Made by a program: the position numbers and the translations under genes. Below are positions 1 to 10,628 of a DNA stretch of 64,000 bases, piece after piece. Origin of the DNA: Tricholoma matsutake (lineage: Eukaryota > Basidiomycota > Agaricomycetes > Agaricales > Tricholomataceae); NCBI GenBank assembly GCA_026075535.2, contig AP026538.1, positions 2,480,001-2,544,000 on the forward strand, written 5' to 3'. Positions within the stretch are counted from its first letter, which is position 1, and each line of letters begins with the position of its first letter. The notes under the pieces were generated by a model. It was not told the origin of the DNA. It did no database searches and was given only the letters and a program-made list of their open reading frames with translations.

Positions 1-13
1 ATGCACAGCTTGC

Positions 14-960
14 TTAAGTATAAGCCAGCTTAAGCACTTCCTGCTTGTAGTATTGTATGCACAGAAATAATAATTGAATACACTGCTTAAGCACCATGAG
101 CTCATGTCCTGTCTCAAGTATGATGCTCAAGCACCCACCCCTGCTCAAGCACCCACCCTGACTCAAGCCACCCTGACTCAAGCACCCAACCCTGCTCAGC
201 ACCCACCCCGGCTCAAGCACCCACCCTGACTCAAGCACCCACCCCTGCTCAAGCATGCATGCTGCCAAGTCAGCATCCAATATTGCCTTCCCCTTTGCTT
301 GTTTCTCTTCCACAAACTTTAGAAGAGTTATCCCACCATTGCCTGAGTCAAGTTCTAGCCTCAAACCACCATATCCAGCATTATCCAAGCTGACATCACA
401 AGATTGCACCATTTTCTTGTACATTGCAGCCTTCTGTTTCACATATGCCATATAACTCGGCAGCTGATTGAGTGACAGTGTTGTCCAGATCTCTTGCATT
501 CTTCAAAAACTTCTCGATGTCCTGAACAGTTCTGCAAGCTTGAGCTCAACTTGCTCCTGCCATCACTGCATATCTGCTTCAGCACAAAACCATTGAACAC
601 GATCACCTAGTAGCACAAGACAATTAGAATAAATTTGGCGACACAATTGACAGACAGTGCACTACCTTCCTCTGACCATTCTGACAACTCCTTCTCTGAC
701 ATCTTCCCGAGCACCCCAAGTTGCCTCAACCATCCCCCTGTTTTCCCACTGGAACTTTTATTGGCGAGATCACTGGGTTCATTGGGCTTTACAGGTGTAG
801 ACACCACTGGTTCTGGCTTCTTGGTAGCTGCAAGCACAGCATCAGTGATTGAAGTGCAATGGATTGGTGGGTTGTTTGGTGTTTACCTTTCTTCTGATGA
901 GGCATCTGCATTCCAATTTCTAATACAAAACCAAAAACAATTTATATTAATGCACTGAAA
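14..960 (-). pseudogene. KDZ transposase, C-terminal tail (decayed)
   Basis: On the minus strand an exon ending in a Glu/Ser-rich stretch (607-837) is followed by a GT-AG intron, then a segment reading DRVQWFCAEADMQ, then LNQLPSYMAYVKQKAAMYKK (about 320-600). This is the usual tail of Kyakuja-Dileera-Zisupton transposases in mushrooms (WFRAEAEM... followed by AYxxQKxxMY). In-frame stops occur after ADMQ and after RSF, so it cannot give full-length protein. The last part runs into a minisatellite encoding repeated GWVLE. It lies directly downstream of the KDZ C-terminal domain at 961-1600 on the same strand, so it is the end of that gene. The family call is by motif recognition; the exact 3' end is unclear. 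Confidence 0.65.
121..256. repeat. Minisatellite, about 17-18 bp unit
   Basis: Seven to eight imperfect copies of a unit like GCTCAAGCACCCACCCTGA. On the minus strand it reads GWVLEQ/GWVLES in the KDZ tail frame. Units vary by one-base gaps, so the frame is not kept throughout. It probably expanded after the gene stopped being constrained. Confidence 0.8.
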
Positions 961-1600
961 CTAAGAATTGCACTCATGAGATCCAGAATGAATCGTTGTG
1001 TCCACATCCATAGACCTGACTTGGCAAGTCTTCATGCGAAATGGCATTGACCACAATGCGCCATCAGGACGATGAGAATCTCCCACCTGATGCTTGTGGA
1101 AGGTCGATTTCATGAATGTATCCTTGACGTCTAAAAATGGGAAGGCGAAATTCATGACATCATCTCCAAGTGTACCAAGGGTGACAATGGCTTGTCGATG
1201 AGCATTGTATGCTTGTATGTGAAGATCATGGTGAGCTTTCACATCAGCAATCCGTTTGCTGGAACGAGTATTCTCTGCCTGTCCTCGACAATTGCTTTGT
1301 GATCCTGTAGTAGCTTAATTGTTTTCACGGCATTCTGGGTAGCGAGCAAGGAATCAAAAGCAGCACCTTGATGGAGTTTGCCTTCCTCGATACCAAGTTG
1401 CATGGCTTGGCAAATAACAGTGTCCATATCTGAAGGCAAAAACAATTGTTTGGTCTCTATCTCACAAGATTCCTCTGAAAGAATAAGGTCCCCGATGTTG
1501 GGCATAAGTATCAACTGATTTGCACACCACTTCATAATTTGTAACTGAAGTTTGGACCACCAGCTGCTGATTTCTTTTACAAGCGTGTCACAAGGGAATT
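961..1600 (-). pseudogene. KDZ transposase, C-terminal domain (decayed)
   Basis: Two overlapping minus-strand reading frames (1239-1600, then 961-1242) together match the KDZ C-terminal region. The first has ETKQLFLPSDM followed by an acidic stretch and GKLHQGAAFDSLLATQNAVK. The second has AYNAHRQAIVTLGTLGD, FPFLDVKDTFMKST, and GDSHRPDGALW. The family motif order is LxLPSD, LREGqAxDAL, YnxxRqALxxLG, then KDTFxKST with GDSxRxDGxxW. A frameshift near 1240 separates the frames. The block is 2.5 kb from its own core domain at 4112-6062 because of the insertion at 1650-4110. Family assignment is good; the copy is non-functional. Confidence 0.75.
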
Positions 1601-2399
1601 TCTTGTGTTCTTTTACTGTAGCAAGTAGTTTTCACCTGTAGGGAAGAAGTGTCATGTAAGTAATGATTGGAGTTCAGAAAATGTCACAACTGACTGCACT
1701 GTGAGACTGGTGGGGTATGGATTTCAGCTGTTTAAGTAAAAAAAAAGGAAATATCTAATATAAATGGCTGAATATATGGTGGATGAATCTGGGATGAAAT
1801 TTCATACCATAGATTTCAAACCTCAAATGGATGGAAGTCAGACATATTTTATTACCACTTTTTCATCAGTGAATAGGATGAAATTTCTTCTTGTAAATGA
1901 ATAAATTATGGGGTGCTTTTTATACTGTAGATTTCAAACCTCAAATGGATGGAAGTCAGACATGTTTTATTATGACTTATTTCATAAGTGAATAGGATGG
2001 AATTTCTTCTGGTAAATGAATGAATTATGGGGTGCTTTTAATACTGTAGATTTCAAACATCAAATAAATGGAAGTCAGACATATTATTACAAGTCCTTCA
2101 TGAATAAACAGGATGGAATTTTACAAAAGTGTTACTGATTTCATTACAAACTCAATTACTGACTCATTACAAAGTGTTACTGATTTAAAAGTGTTACTGA
2201 TTTCATTACAAACTTAGTTACTGACTTCATTACAAAAGTGTTACTGATTTCATTACAAACTTAGTTACTGATTTCATTACAAAAGTGTTACTGATTTCAT
2301 TACAAAATCAATTACTGACTTGATTACAAAAGTGTTATACTTATTCATTACAAACTGTTATTCACCTGTTACTGACCTCCTTACAAATTATTTACTTAC

Positions 2400-2707
2400 T
2401 TCATTGCAAAGTGTTTACTTACTTCATTACAAACTATTATTGACTTGTTACTGACCTCATTACAAAATGTTTATAACATCTGCAAACAATGTAGTAAATG
2501 GGCACTTAGACTTTATTTCGGCCTTCCAGCTGGCCTCATCCTATGAGATATTATTTTTAAAAAGAGGATGAGGCCAGCTGGAAGGCCGAAATAAAGTCTA
2601 AGTGCCCATTTACTACATTGTTTGCATATGTTATAAACATTTTGTAATGAGGTCAGTAACAAGTCAATAATAGTTTGTAATGAAGTAAGTAAACACTTTG
2701 CAATGAG
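2400..2707. repeat. Near-perfect palindrome, about 142-bp arms
   Basis: Left arm 2400-2541 and right arm 2566-2707 are reverse complements with about one mismatch, around a 24-nt AT-rich loop. A third, more diverged copy of the right-arm core lies at 2936-3050. RNA from either strand would fold into a long hairpin. Confidence 0.85.
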
Positions 2708-3244
2708 ATTAGTAACAGGTCAATTAAAGAAGTAAGTAAATAATTTGTAATGAGTAACAGGTCAGTAACTGTTTGTAATGAAATCAGTAACACTTTTGTA
2801 ATGAAGTCAGTAACAATTTATGTAATGTCATCCAGAAGCAATTTTGCACATCCATCAATTCCCGATGGATTTTGATTGGGGAAATGGTCCATAGCCTCTC
2901 TAATATATTTATAGAACTCATCCTACGAGGTATTATTTTTAAAAAGAGGATGAGGCCAGCTGGAAGGCCGAAATAAAGTCTAGGTGCCCATTTACTACAT
3001 TGTTTGCATATGTTACAAATATTTTGTAACGAGGTCAGTAACAAGTTTGTATTGATTTAAGTTAAATTAATGAAGTAAGTAAACAACTTGTAATGAGGTC
3101 AGTAACAGGTCAATAACTGTTTGTAATGATTTAAGTTAAAAATAATGAAGTAAGTAAACAATTTGTAATGAGGTCAGTAACAGGTCAATAACTGTTTGTA
3201 ATGAATCAGTAACACTTTTGTAATGAAGTCAGTAACAATTTTGT

Positions 3245-3500
3245 AGTTGTGTTTGAGTTTGTAGGGACTTAGTGCACAAAAAAAGCATGGCGCGATATAG
3301 TGGACACCTACTTTCATGCCTCGTGGTTTTTGGGCACAACACAACCAAATGACTTGCTCTGCCTACTACATGAGAAGTAATGACTTGACTCATTACACTC
3401 ACAACTCTTTGTAAGTCCTACGTTAATAATATGCAGAAAGTATTAACTAATGTTATGTTTACAGGTTAATCATGTCTGTACTTATTGGTAAGCTGTCAAC
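3245..3500 (+). other. Conserved H core with intron-like sequence
   Basis: The segment around GCGATATAGTGGACACCTAC (3290-3310) recurs at about 21590. In both copies it is followed by GTAAGTC, an AACTAATG/AATTAATG branch-like motif, and ACAGGTTAAT about 65 nt later, then a GGTAAGC. The spacing fits a small spliceosomal intron on the plus strand, so this may be the 5' leader of a transposon transcript. No protein is recognisable. Confidence 0.45.
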
Positions 3501-4111
3501 ATATATACTAGTAAGTAACTGATAGTATTGTATTGACTTTGAATTTTGATATCTTGAGCTCAAACTTGGTGTGATTTTTTTACATGACCTAGTACATATA
3601 AGTACTTTGAATAGTCAATTTAAGTGATTACAATCATGAAAGGTTGATCTAGTAAAGTATCTTAGCTTTGAATGATCAGGATAGTAATTGATTATAATCA
3701 TAATAGTAGAGTTTTGTTGGCTTTGAAATAATCAATCTAACATGTTATTACAATTGTAAATTGTGTAGTGTTTTGAAAAAATGTTTGTACTTTAGATACT
3801 GACTTAAGGGCTGGTCATATTTCATGCTTTAAGTCATGGATGAAAACAATCCCATAATTAATTCACACCCCATTGAGAAGATGGAAGTCATCCCCAGAGA
3901 AGAATTCAACGGGGTATGAATACGGACAAATTCCAAGGTTTTTTCAACCTCTTAACTCATCTGTTCCGAGGGGGAATTTTCACAACTTTTACAGGGTTTT
4001 TTTTAACCAAAAACCAGATGATTTTTATTCTTTTTCAATAGTTATAAAGGACAAAAATTCTACCCAAAATGGATTACTTTCTCCTCAATTCCTTCACCTT
4101 AGTGGCTGAAA

Positions 4112-6062
4112 TACTGGATTACTTTCTACTGAATTCCTCCACCTCAGTGGCTGAAATACTGGATGATTTTCCACATCCAAGAGTTTCACTGTGCTGAGCA
4201 TCTTGAATATTGATCCCTTCATCTAAGAAAACTGCTGTGACAGACCGTGGTGTATTTGTTGACTTAAATTTTGCTTCCTGTGCAATAAGTTCCTGGTATA
4301 TTCCCACTTGTGAGGGAACTTGAGAAAAGATGGTTAGTACTTGAGTATACCAACCACACCAACAAGGTCAAGTGGGGAGAACTTACCTTTTGATTTGGTA
4401 TGTTTATATGCACTCCTAGCTTCCTTTCCTACCTTGCGAGGGGACTGATTGAGCAACTTCCATTGTTGTACAGACTCAAAATAGAGTCGTGATAATCCAC
4501 GGAAATGATCATGCTTTTGAAGATAGAGTTTTCTGCCTCAATGAGGTCACATGCGAGAGTAGCAGCTGGAGAAGAAATTACTGATGTTTGAATACACAGG
4601 AGATATAATCACGCACCAAGGGACGCTATTTTTTTCCAGTTCCAGTCATTGTGGTGATCAATCAATGTATCTTGACGATGTCCACGGTTCATCTGTCATG
4701 TTTGAGGACCCAGTTGGTTTGCTTCTGGCCAGTAGTGTTCCACAGTTTCACCATGGAAGTGACCCACAGATGGTAGATAAGCCATCCCAAACAGGTAGAT
4801 ACAGTCTTCAAGATGACCTTGAATGTGGAGCACCAGAATTGCCCAATGCATACGCTTCATGAGATGGACGACATCAGGGAAGTGCTTCTCAAAATGTTCA
4901 ACAGTGTTCACCCAGTACTGACACATGCAATCATATGACCCAACATGGTCAATCATCTGTGCTTGCACCTGTGCCAGATCAGAATCACTTGTTTGAGCAG
5001 GTTCACATTGTCGAAGCATCAGCGCAAGGGCAAGGTCGGTATTAGCAAAACTGGCAGAAATATATCAATAAAACAATGTGTGGCTTATAGACATGCTCAC
5101 CATTCACCAAATTGCAAGTCAACTGTGGACAGAATGAGAACGTGGGGACATTGAGCATGCACAGAGCCTGTATCAGCCAATCCCTTGAATTTTTGTTCAT
5201 CCTGTCCATTCCATGCATTCAAGTTCAGGTAGTTGGATTTCTGTAGGAACATTCATCAATAGGTGTACAAGGTGAAGGTACTCCATTACAACATACTTGA
5301 GCCTTGCTTTTTGCAACCGCTAAGTATCGTTCTAGCACAGAATGTTCCGGAAAGTGTCCCTTTCCACAAAAAAGTGAGACGTCATCAGGATCAGAATTCT
5401 TCTTCATTCGGTTGAGCTGGAAGTTGCCATCCAATGTCCATTGAGCTTGAAGAAGGTGCCTGGGACAAGTTGATTAGTAGTGGGTCATCATGATATGTGA
5501 AGGCTATACCTTGCCCAATGTGGAAGCGGTGTTTGTCCTTCATTGATATTGAATCCTGGTTTGGGGCATGCAGGACAGTAAACGATGAGGTTCCCCTCTG
5601 GTCTGTAGGGAAGAAGCCGGTCAATTCCATGCACCTGTCTGAGTCACTTTCTTGTGGTAAGAAAGCACCAGACACAAACAATGTGAAGAAAATTGGCATA
5701 AGGGTTCTAGAATGGATCACTGGTAAGACACTAACACAAGAGTAGAATGATAACATACAGGGATATCCACTGTAAAAGAGTTGTCTGTAAGTTACCTGAG
5801 AGCACCCAAATAATCATAGGCCGCCTTCTTCAATTCTAGCATATGGATGTGAAAATTATTGAGTGTTGCAAAAGTGAATGCTGTCCTGGGATCATGGGCA
5901 GTCGCAGGAAACAGACAGGCTTGCATTAGCTGCTCAATTTTGCTACCACACTTGAGACAGCCACAGAATGCAAGAGGAGTGGCATGAATACCGTTGGTGT
6001 TGACAACAGTGAATGGAAGGGCAGATTGCAGATTTGGGCAGTTGGCACTATTGTGGCCAAGC
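4112..6062 (-). pseudogene. KDZ transposase, CxC2-like and core domains (decayed)
   Basis: Reading leftwards from 6062: LQLGHNSANCPN, FTVVNTNGIHATPLAFCGC, then PRTAFTFATLNNFH (about 5840-6060), the cysteine-containing N-terminal module of KDZ proteins. Next comes KKNSDPDDVSLFCGKGHF (about 5340-5410), and then the core SYDCMCQYW, LHIQGHLEDC, and GHFHGETVEHYWPEANQLG (4700-5020), followed by GHRQDTLIDHHNDWNWKK. These correspond to the family motifs YDIACQW, HxxxC, GRTDGEAxExxW and GHRxDTLxDHxxxWNW. Introns and several stops and frame changes break the reading. It lies between the C-terminal pieces and the N-terminal block at 6404-6828. No terminal repeats of the KDZ element were found. Confidence 0.8.
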
Positions 6063-6070
6063 TGAAGAAC

Positions 6071-6395
6071 TAGGGAACTGCATGGGTTTTACCCGTGGGT
6101 TTCCCACGCTTTTATTTCCTAATTTATTCAATGAGTTTTGCATGGAAAATCATGAAAAAAAGATTTTCTGTAAGCTTTTTGTTGGCTCTTTGTGATCTAA
6201 CACATAAAAGAATATTTGGGTGACATCTGTCAGGTGACAAGGTCGAAAATAAATTATTTTGTGCCTTGTATCACAAGCATCCATTGAATAGCTTTCAGAA
6301 AATCATTTTTTCATGAGTTTTCATGCAAAACTCATTGAATAAATTAGGAAATAAAAGCATGGGAAACCCATGGGTAAAACCTGTGCAGTTCCCTA
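6071..6395. mobile_element. 325-bp MITE, hAT-type
   Basis: Terminal inverted repeats of about 100 bp begin TAGGGAACTG and end CAGTTCCCTA. It is flanked by a perfect 8-bp direct repeat, TGAAGAAC (6063-6070 and 6396-6403). An 8-bp target duplication with TAGGG ends points to the hAT superfamily. No coding capacity. It sits inside the KDZ gene between the N-terminal block and the CxC2-like module. Confidence 0.92.
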
Positions 6396-6403
6396 TGAAG
6401 AAC

Positions 6404-6828
6404 ATGTCCAAGGTTGGAGATGTTGTTGCAAATAAAAAATCCTTGTTCAAAGTTCCACACTTTGGCCCAGTGAAATGGCAGCATTCGATGGAGTTGAATA
6501 AAGCATTTTCTGCATGTTGGCATGTACTGCGTGCATTCGTAGCAGTGAGTAGTTCTGTTACCCTCACTGCATGAGCATGGAGACCCAATTTCTGCATTGA
6601 CCTCCTGTTCAATGATAAGCTCCAGTAAACGATCGAAGTGTTCTTCAAAATCCTCCAGTACTTGAGAATTCTAGTATCCAATTTAGAGAAGGTGGGTAAG
6701 AATGTCAAGAATGCTTGCCTGTGTCTTTTTCTTGGACTCTTCCAGCACTATGTCTTGAGAATTTGATATGAGAATTGAAGATGATGAACCAAGATCATTG
6801 GAACGCATATAAGTCTGATTTTGCTCGC
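6404..6828 (-). pseudogene. KDZ transposase, N-terminal block (decayed)
   Basis: Minus-strand reading includes SQDIVLEESKKKTQ, LEDFEEHFDRLLEL in an alternative frame, and CGTLNKDFLFATTSPTLDM, continuing towards the LQLGH motif once the MITE is removed, though in another frame. It is the least conserved part of the KDZ protein and is assigned mainly by position and strand. The block stops at about 6829 where element E1 begins, so the true start of the gene is missing. Confidence 0.5.
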
Positions 6829-7039
6829 GTGCTGTAATTTACACTCCTCCACCTATTCTGATTGGACTCATCAGAGTCCACTGGATTCTGTCGGATTCCA
6901 TTGGAGTCCATTGGAGTCCAGTGGATTCTGGTTATTCTGACCAGATTCTGGTTACTCCAGATGCTCAACTTAGAGTATATACCCTAATGGATAGTCAAAT
7001 TTCAAGTCTTAAGTTGTCAAAGTGCCTACAAAATATATT

Positions 7040-7137
7040 TGTGCAGAGTAAGGATTGAACTCAAGACATCTTGATTAGAGTGATCACATGACAAACCAAA
7101 CATGTGTGCTTAACCAGTTGAGCCACAGGAAAATTAT
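7040..7137 (-). promoter_or_regulatory. tRNA-like pol III promoter (SINE-type head)
   Basis: On the minus strand TGGCTCAACTGGTTAAG matches the A-box consensus TRGYNNANNNGG, and GAGTTCAATCC about 45 nt downstream matches the B box with one change. It does not fold as a full tRNA gene. Transcription would run leftwards, out through the E1 terminus. Confidence 0.6.
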
Positions 7138-7211
7138 TAGTTAGTAATGTAATGTTTATTCATGACACTCTAATTTTTTTTGAAGTAGTTAAGATCAAAT
7201 TTTTTTAATTA

Positions 7212-7670
7212 CAGCTGATTGCATATTTGTTGGCAGTAAACAAATGACATGATTAGTTGCAAAAGTGGTGGACTTAGCCAAATTTTCATAAGCTCCTGCT
7301 CTTGTACCACAACTAATTGTTTCCATGATGGAGAATCTGTAGATAAATAGCATAGCTACATTTCTTGTGGATGCAAAAATGTTCTGATGTCTACTTTGAG
7401 CTCATGGGCCCAAACTAGAGTGCAAATCAATTTATACCTGCTTTTTGAGAATGAAGAGATCAAAGAAAAACATTTCAATCAGTAATAATTGTAGCTATGC
7501 CATGTATCTACAGATTCTCCAGTAAACACAAAGCCTGAAAGTCATTATGGAAACAATTGGTTGAGGTATGAGAGTGGGAGCTTATGAAATTTGTGAAAAT
7601 TTGGCTAAGTCCACCATTTTGGTAACTAATCATGTTGTTTGTTTACTGCCAACAAATATGCAATTAGCTG
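7212..7670. mobile_element. 459-bp MITE with TA target site
   Basis: Long terminal inverted repeats (well over 100 bp, with small gaps) begin CAGCTGATTGCATATTTG and end CAAATATGCAATTAGCTG. The element is flanked by TA on both sides (7210-7211 and 7671-7672). The TA duplication suggests Tc1/mariner mobilisation. No coding capacity. Confidence 0.8.
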
Positions 7671-7959
7671 TAACCACATCCCTCACATTGAATGCAAGGG
7701 AGTGGGCATGATTGTGATTATATACATAAACAAAAAATCATCCCTCTCACAAGATGCGAGAGGGAGTTTTATTTATATACATAAAAAGCTAACCCCTTGC
7801 ACCGAACGTGAGGGGGGAGGTAAAAACATGAAGAAAAAAATCCCTCCCCCATGCAAAATGGGGGAGGGGGGGCACAATACTAATAAATAATTAAAAGTAC
7901 AAAAAAGATCCCTCCCCACACAAAGTGCAGGGGAGGGGGAGGGGATGTGACCCTGCTGT

Positions 7960-8290
7960 TGTCTGTCCTTCCACCCACAATCCACCCTATGAGCAGTTGC
8001 TGATGAGGCTGGGGGTAGGTGGCTTGTCGTCATTGTCATTCCACCCATGATCCACCCCACGAGCAGTTGCTTGTGAGGCTGGGGGCAGGTGGTGCATTGT
8101 CATCTCCTATCCCTGCACCTGGGCATTGTTCCACCCATGTTCCACCCCACGAGCAGTTGCTTGTGAGGCTGGGGGTGGGTGGTGTGTCATTGTCATCTCC
8201 TGTCCCTGCACCTGGGCATCATTCCACCCATGATCCACCCCATGAGCAGTTGCTCATGAAGCTGGGGGTGGGTGGCTTGTCATTGTTTGT
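7960..8290. repeat. Tandem CCACCC...GAGCAGTTGCTC units
   Basis: Four imperfect units of roughly 70-90 bp, each with CCACCC, GAGCAGTTGCT and GAGGCTGGGGG. On the minus strand units read LPPASxATARGVDxGWN in one frame or another. The same unit recurs at 20745-20830 (opposite strand), 24705-24760 and 25090-25300, and more loosely at 38620-38660. Confidence 0.75.
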
Positions 8291-8539
8291 CACCATTGTC
8301 CCCCATTTGGATTTCTGTCTTTTTTTTTTTTGGGGGGGAGGGAGAGGTTTGAGCACGTCAGTGTGATGTGGCACATGTATGGGGGTTGGTGGGTGCTTAC
8401 TAGGCAGGTATCCCCCTTCTGGGGTCTCCTGGCATCCCTCTGCACCCACCTAGCCCATGTAAACAGCCTCACATCCCATTCGAAAGGGGAGGAGGGGATT
8501 GGGTGGCTGTGGGCATGTGTTGTGCATTTTTTGTTGCAA

Positions 8540-8700
8540 CAGGTCATCCCCAGTAGTATATAGCCTAAAAAGCAATAAATTACAATTAGTTGATTGATAA
8601 AAAGAAAAAGAAAAAAGAAAAAGAAAAAAGAAAAAAACTTATCTATGGCCCAAATGACAATTGCTGTCGTTTGGGCCCGTGTTCCATCCAGTCAGCTCAT
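8540..8700 (-). other. Exon end, hairpin and intron-like segment of E1
   Basis: The minus strand carries a hairpin (arms at 8647-8659 and 8665-8677) ending a few bases before TAGATAAGT, then a T-rich stretch, an AACTAAT branch-like motif and TGCTTTTTAG (about 8560). The arrangement recurs twice in E4. The 5' splice site reads AT rather than GT here, so splicing of this copy is doubtful. Confidence 0.4.
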
Positions 8701-8983
8701 TTGAAGGTGGTGGTGGTGGTGGTGGCAGTGGGTGTGGGAATGGTGGTGGCAGGTGCGCATGCAGTGGTGGTGGTAGAGTGGAGAGGAGGAGGAGGCAGCA
8801 TTGACGATGGTGGTGGTGGTTGTGAGCTGGCAGTCACATGTCATGTGTCATGCAATATGCATGTTTGCATATTCTGTTAATGGCTGTAACTATGCACCTT
8901 GGTTGGGTAATAAAGGTATTAGATGTATGTAGACAAATAATTACCTGGTAGCTCAGTGGTTAAGCATGCTGTTATGTGTGCAG

Positions 8984-9056
8984 TGTTAGGGCGACACCCA
9001 CTATCTGCTAGCTAAGACTGTGCGGGTTCTCTCTACAAGAAGGGGGCGGGATCCGC
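8984..9056 (-). repeat. Family A LTR fragment, first part
   Basis: Starts TGTTAGGGCGACACCC, as do the LTRs at 49581 and 55389, and runs to GGGATCCGC, where solo LTR D1 interrupts it. It resumes at 10411. Confidence 0.85.
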
Positions 9057-10410
9057 TGATAGGTTGTCTCCTTGGCTCAAAGGCCGATTCACCATTTTGA
9101 CCACATTCTAATCACATCAGATAACTCGCATGAGGTCCCAGAAGCAGTGTGACCACTCCTGACCAAGTCTACCAAGCGCAATATCGTATAGAATGCGGTT
9201 GAGCATCATATCAAATGCGATCAAACATTGTCGAGCATCGTATCAAATGCAATCGAACATTGTCGAGCATCACGAGCATTGTATCGAACGCAATCGAATG
9301 CGGTCGAGCATCGTGAGCATTGTCGAACGTGGACGAGCATCGTATCAAACGCAATCGAACGCGGTCGAGCATCGTCGAACGCGGATGAGCATCGTCGAAT
9401 GTGGACGAGCATTGTCGAACATTGTCGAGCATCGTCGAATGCAGTTGAGCATCGTATCAAACGCGATCGAACATTGTCGAGCATTGTTGAGCGTCGTTGA
9501 GCATCATCGATTGATATCGAGAGACTGCAAGTGACATCGGGCGCCACATTTGTTATCTATATGGTGGAATAACATGCGCCAGGAAGTATTCCAACTCGTG
9601 CTCAAACTTGCTGATAGTAGGTCAGCCTCGTTCCAAGTCCCTATCACACACAGAACCCGCTGGATGCATTATTGCGAGACTTAGCGCAGTTTATACACAA
9701 AGGACAGTCCCCTTTTAGTTCTATACCCTTTATTACTCTTTCATCATATGATATATATCTTCCTTGTTCGGATTCCAATCTCCTTTTTGGCCTTGTGCCT
9801 TAACTCATATCTTTTGCCTCATGTTCTACACATGTTCTCTAGCCTTTTTAGGTACTTTCTTTATTTTATATAAAAAGATGTACTAGATACAAAGAAAAAC
9901 AAGAAAGTCGTCATCTTCCTCCCAGATCACAGTGATTTGAGAGTACAGTTTAGTCTTATTCAGTCCAAAGTTTGGTGTTTTATGCTAAACTTCCTCGAAA
10001 TTCCTCGAAATTCCTCGCATTACACTATTTTCGCTCTCGCTTCCCTCGATTAGCCTTTTTGTCACTTCTACTACTCGTCTAGTCCCCCAATCTTGCGTCC
10101 GAACATATCTGCGCACTCGAAATTCCTCGAAACCTCTTTGAAAAATATTGTGACATCTCGAAAAGCATCGCGACAATTGAAAATCATTGCAAAGTCTTGA
10201 AAATCATCGCAACATCTCGAAAATCATCACAAAGTCTCGAAACACATTCTTTTAGCCTCGAACTGCTTCGACAAGCAGTTGTTTTATGACTATTTGACGG
10301 TCGGTCTGACAGGTGACATCTAGAGGGCCTCGCATCCTTCCTCTGACTCGTGTTATACCATCCAAAGCCTTTTGTGGGTTTTGTTTGGGTTTCTGGGTTG
10401 AGCATCATCA
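9057..10410 (+). mobile_element. Solo LTR D1, 1354 bp
   Basis: Begins TGATAGGTTG and ends GAGCATCATCA (TG...CA). It is flanked by the 4-bp direct repeat CCGC (9053-9056 and 10411-10414) and inserted in a family A LTR. Start and end resemble the LTRs of element C, so it belongs to a sister subfamily. It contains a minisatellite at 9190-9515. No internal region is present, hence a solo LTR left by recombination. Confidence 0.8.
9190..9515. repeat. GTCGAGCATCG minisatellite inside LTR D1
   Basis: About 18 imperfect copies of a 15-18 bp motif such as GAACGCGGTCGAGCATC, some in longer composite units with GTATCAAACGCAATC. Variants differ mainly by CG versus TG/CA. The open frames read across it (VEHRR, IERGRA) are repeat-derived. 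Confidence 0.85.
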
Positions 10411-10628
10411 CCGCGCTCGTGATGGGGGAATTGATGGTTTTGATGTGAGGGGTTATTAATAGGTGAGTTTGTTGAGATAGGCCTTTCACACTGAAAACGT
10501 AGGTGGAATACCTAAGAGAACACAACTGGGGTCCCCTAGGCATATATTTAGGGTTTATATACTATGTTACATATATTGTACATTGTTGTTACCGACGCAC
10601 TTGTACATGCGCATACATTTTGATGCAT
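10411..10628 (-). repeat. Family A LTR fragment, second part
   Basis: Continues the LTR interrupted at 9056, with CCTAGGCATATATTTAGGG and the tail up to TTTTGATGCAT. It is cut off by the left LTR of element C at 10629. The remaining LTR end is not found to the right of C. Confidence 0.85.

Larger units (their letters stand above)
1650..4110. repeat. Repeat-rich insertion H1 with inverted minisatellite arrays
   Basis: AT-rich DNA splitting the KDZ gene. About 2100-2490 carries repeats reading TTACTGATTTCATTACAAA; 2640-2815 and 3015-3245 carry the reverse complement (TTTGTAATGAAGTCAGTAAC). A long palindrome sits between. At 1860-2090 a further unit (GATTTCAAACCTCAAATGGA) is repeated three times. 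A core at 3245-3500 is shared with 21555-21800. I see no coding gene at 3500-4110. Termini and target-site duplication could not be fixed, so whether H1 is one mobile element or local expansion is open. Confidence 0.6.
6829..8983. mobile_element. Composite TIR element E1 (right end lost)
   Basis: The left end TTTACACTCCTCCACC with GGACTC/GAGTCC subterminal repeats (6836-6965) matches the termini of E4 (24077-25885). Inside are a minus-strand tRNA-like promoter, a TA-flanked MITE, several CCCTC/GAGGG hairpins (7675-7950), a repeated CCACCC...GAGCAGTTGCTC block, and a GGT-rich segment ending near a plus-strand A-box-like sequence (8945-8975). The right part is replaced by an LTR fragment of family A starting at 8984. 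Confidence 0.6.

Noticed and set aside
3873..4109. 78-codon plus-strand open frame beside the KDZ core
   Set aside because: AT-rich, Phe/Asn-heavy chance frame without homology; the adjacent minus strand is the KDZ gene.
961..6828. TET/JBP dioxygenase gene, known to travel with KDZ elements in mushrooms
   Set aside because: No HxD...H double-stranded beta-helix motif could be found near the KDZ pieces.
7040..7137. Genuine tRNA gene
   Set aside because: A and B boxes are present, but no acceptor or anticodon stems pair properly; same for 24291-24391 and 25708-25797.
9190..9515. CRISPR-like regularly spaced repeats
   Set aside because: Units are contiguous and degenerate with no unique spacers, and the sequence is eukaryotic. 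It is a minisatellite in an LTR.
9193..9547. Overlapping long open frames on both strands
   Set aside because: All are products of the repeat unit; no start context, no homology, equal openness on both strands.
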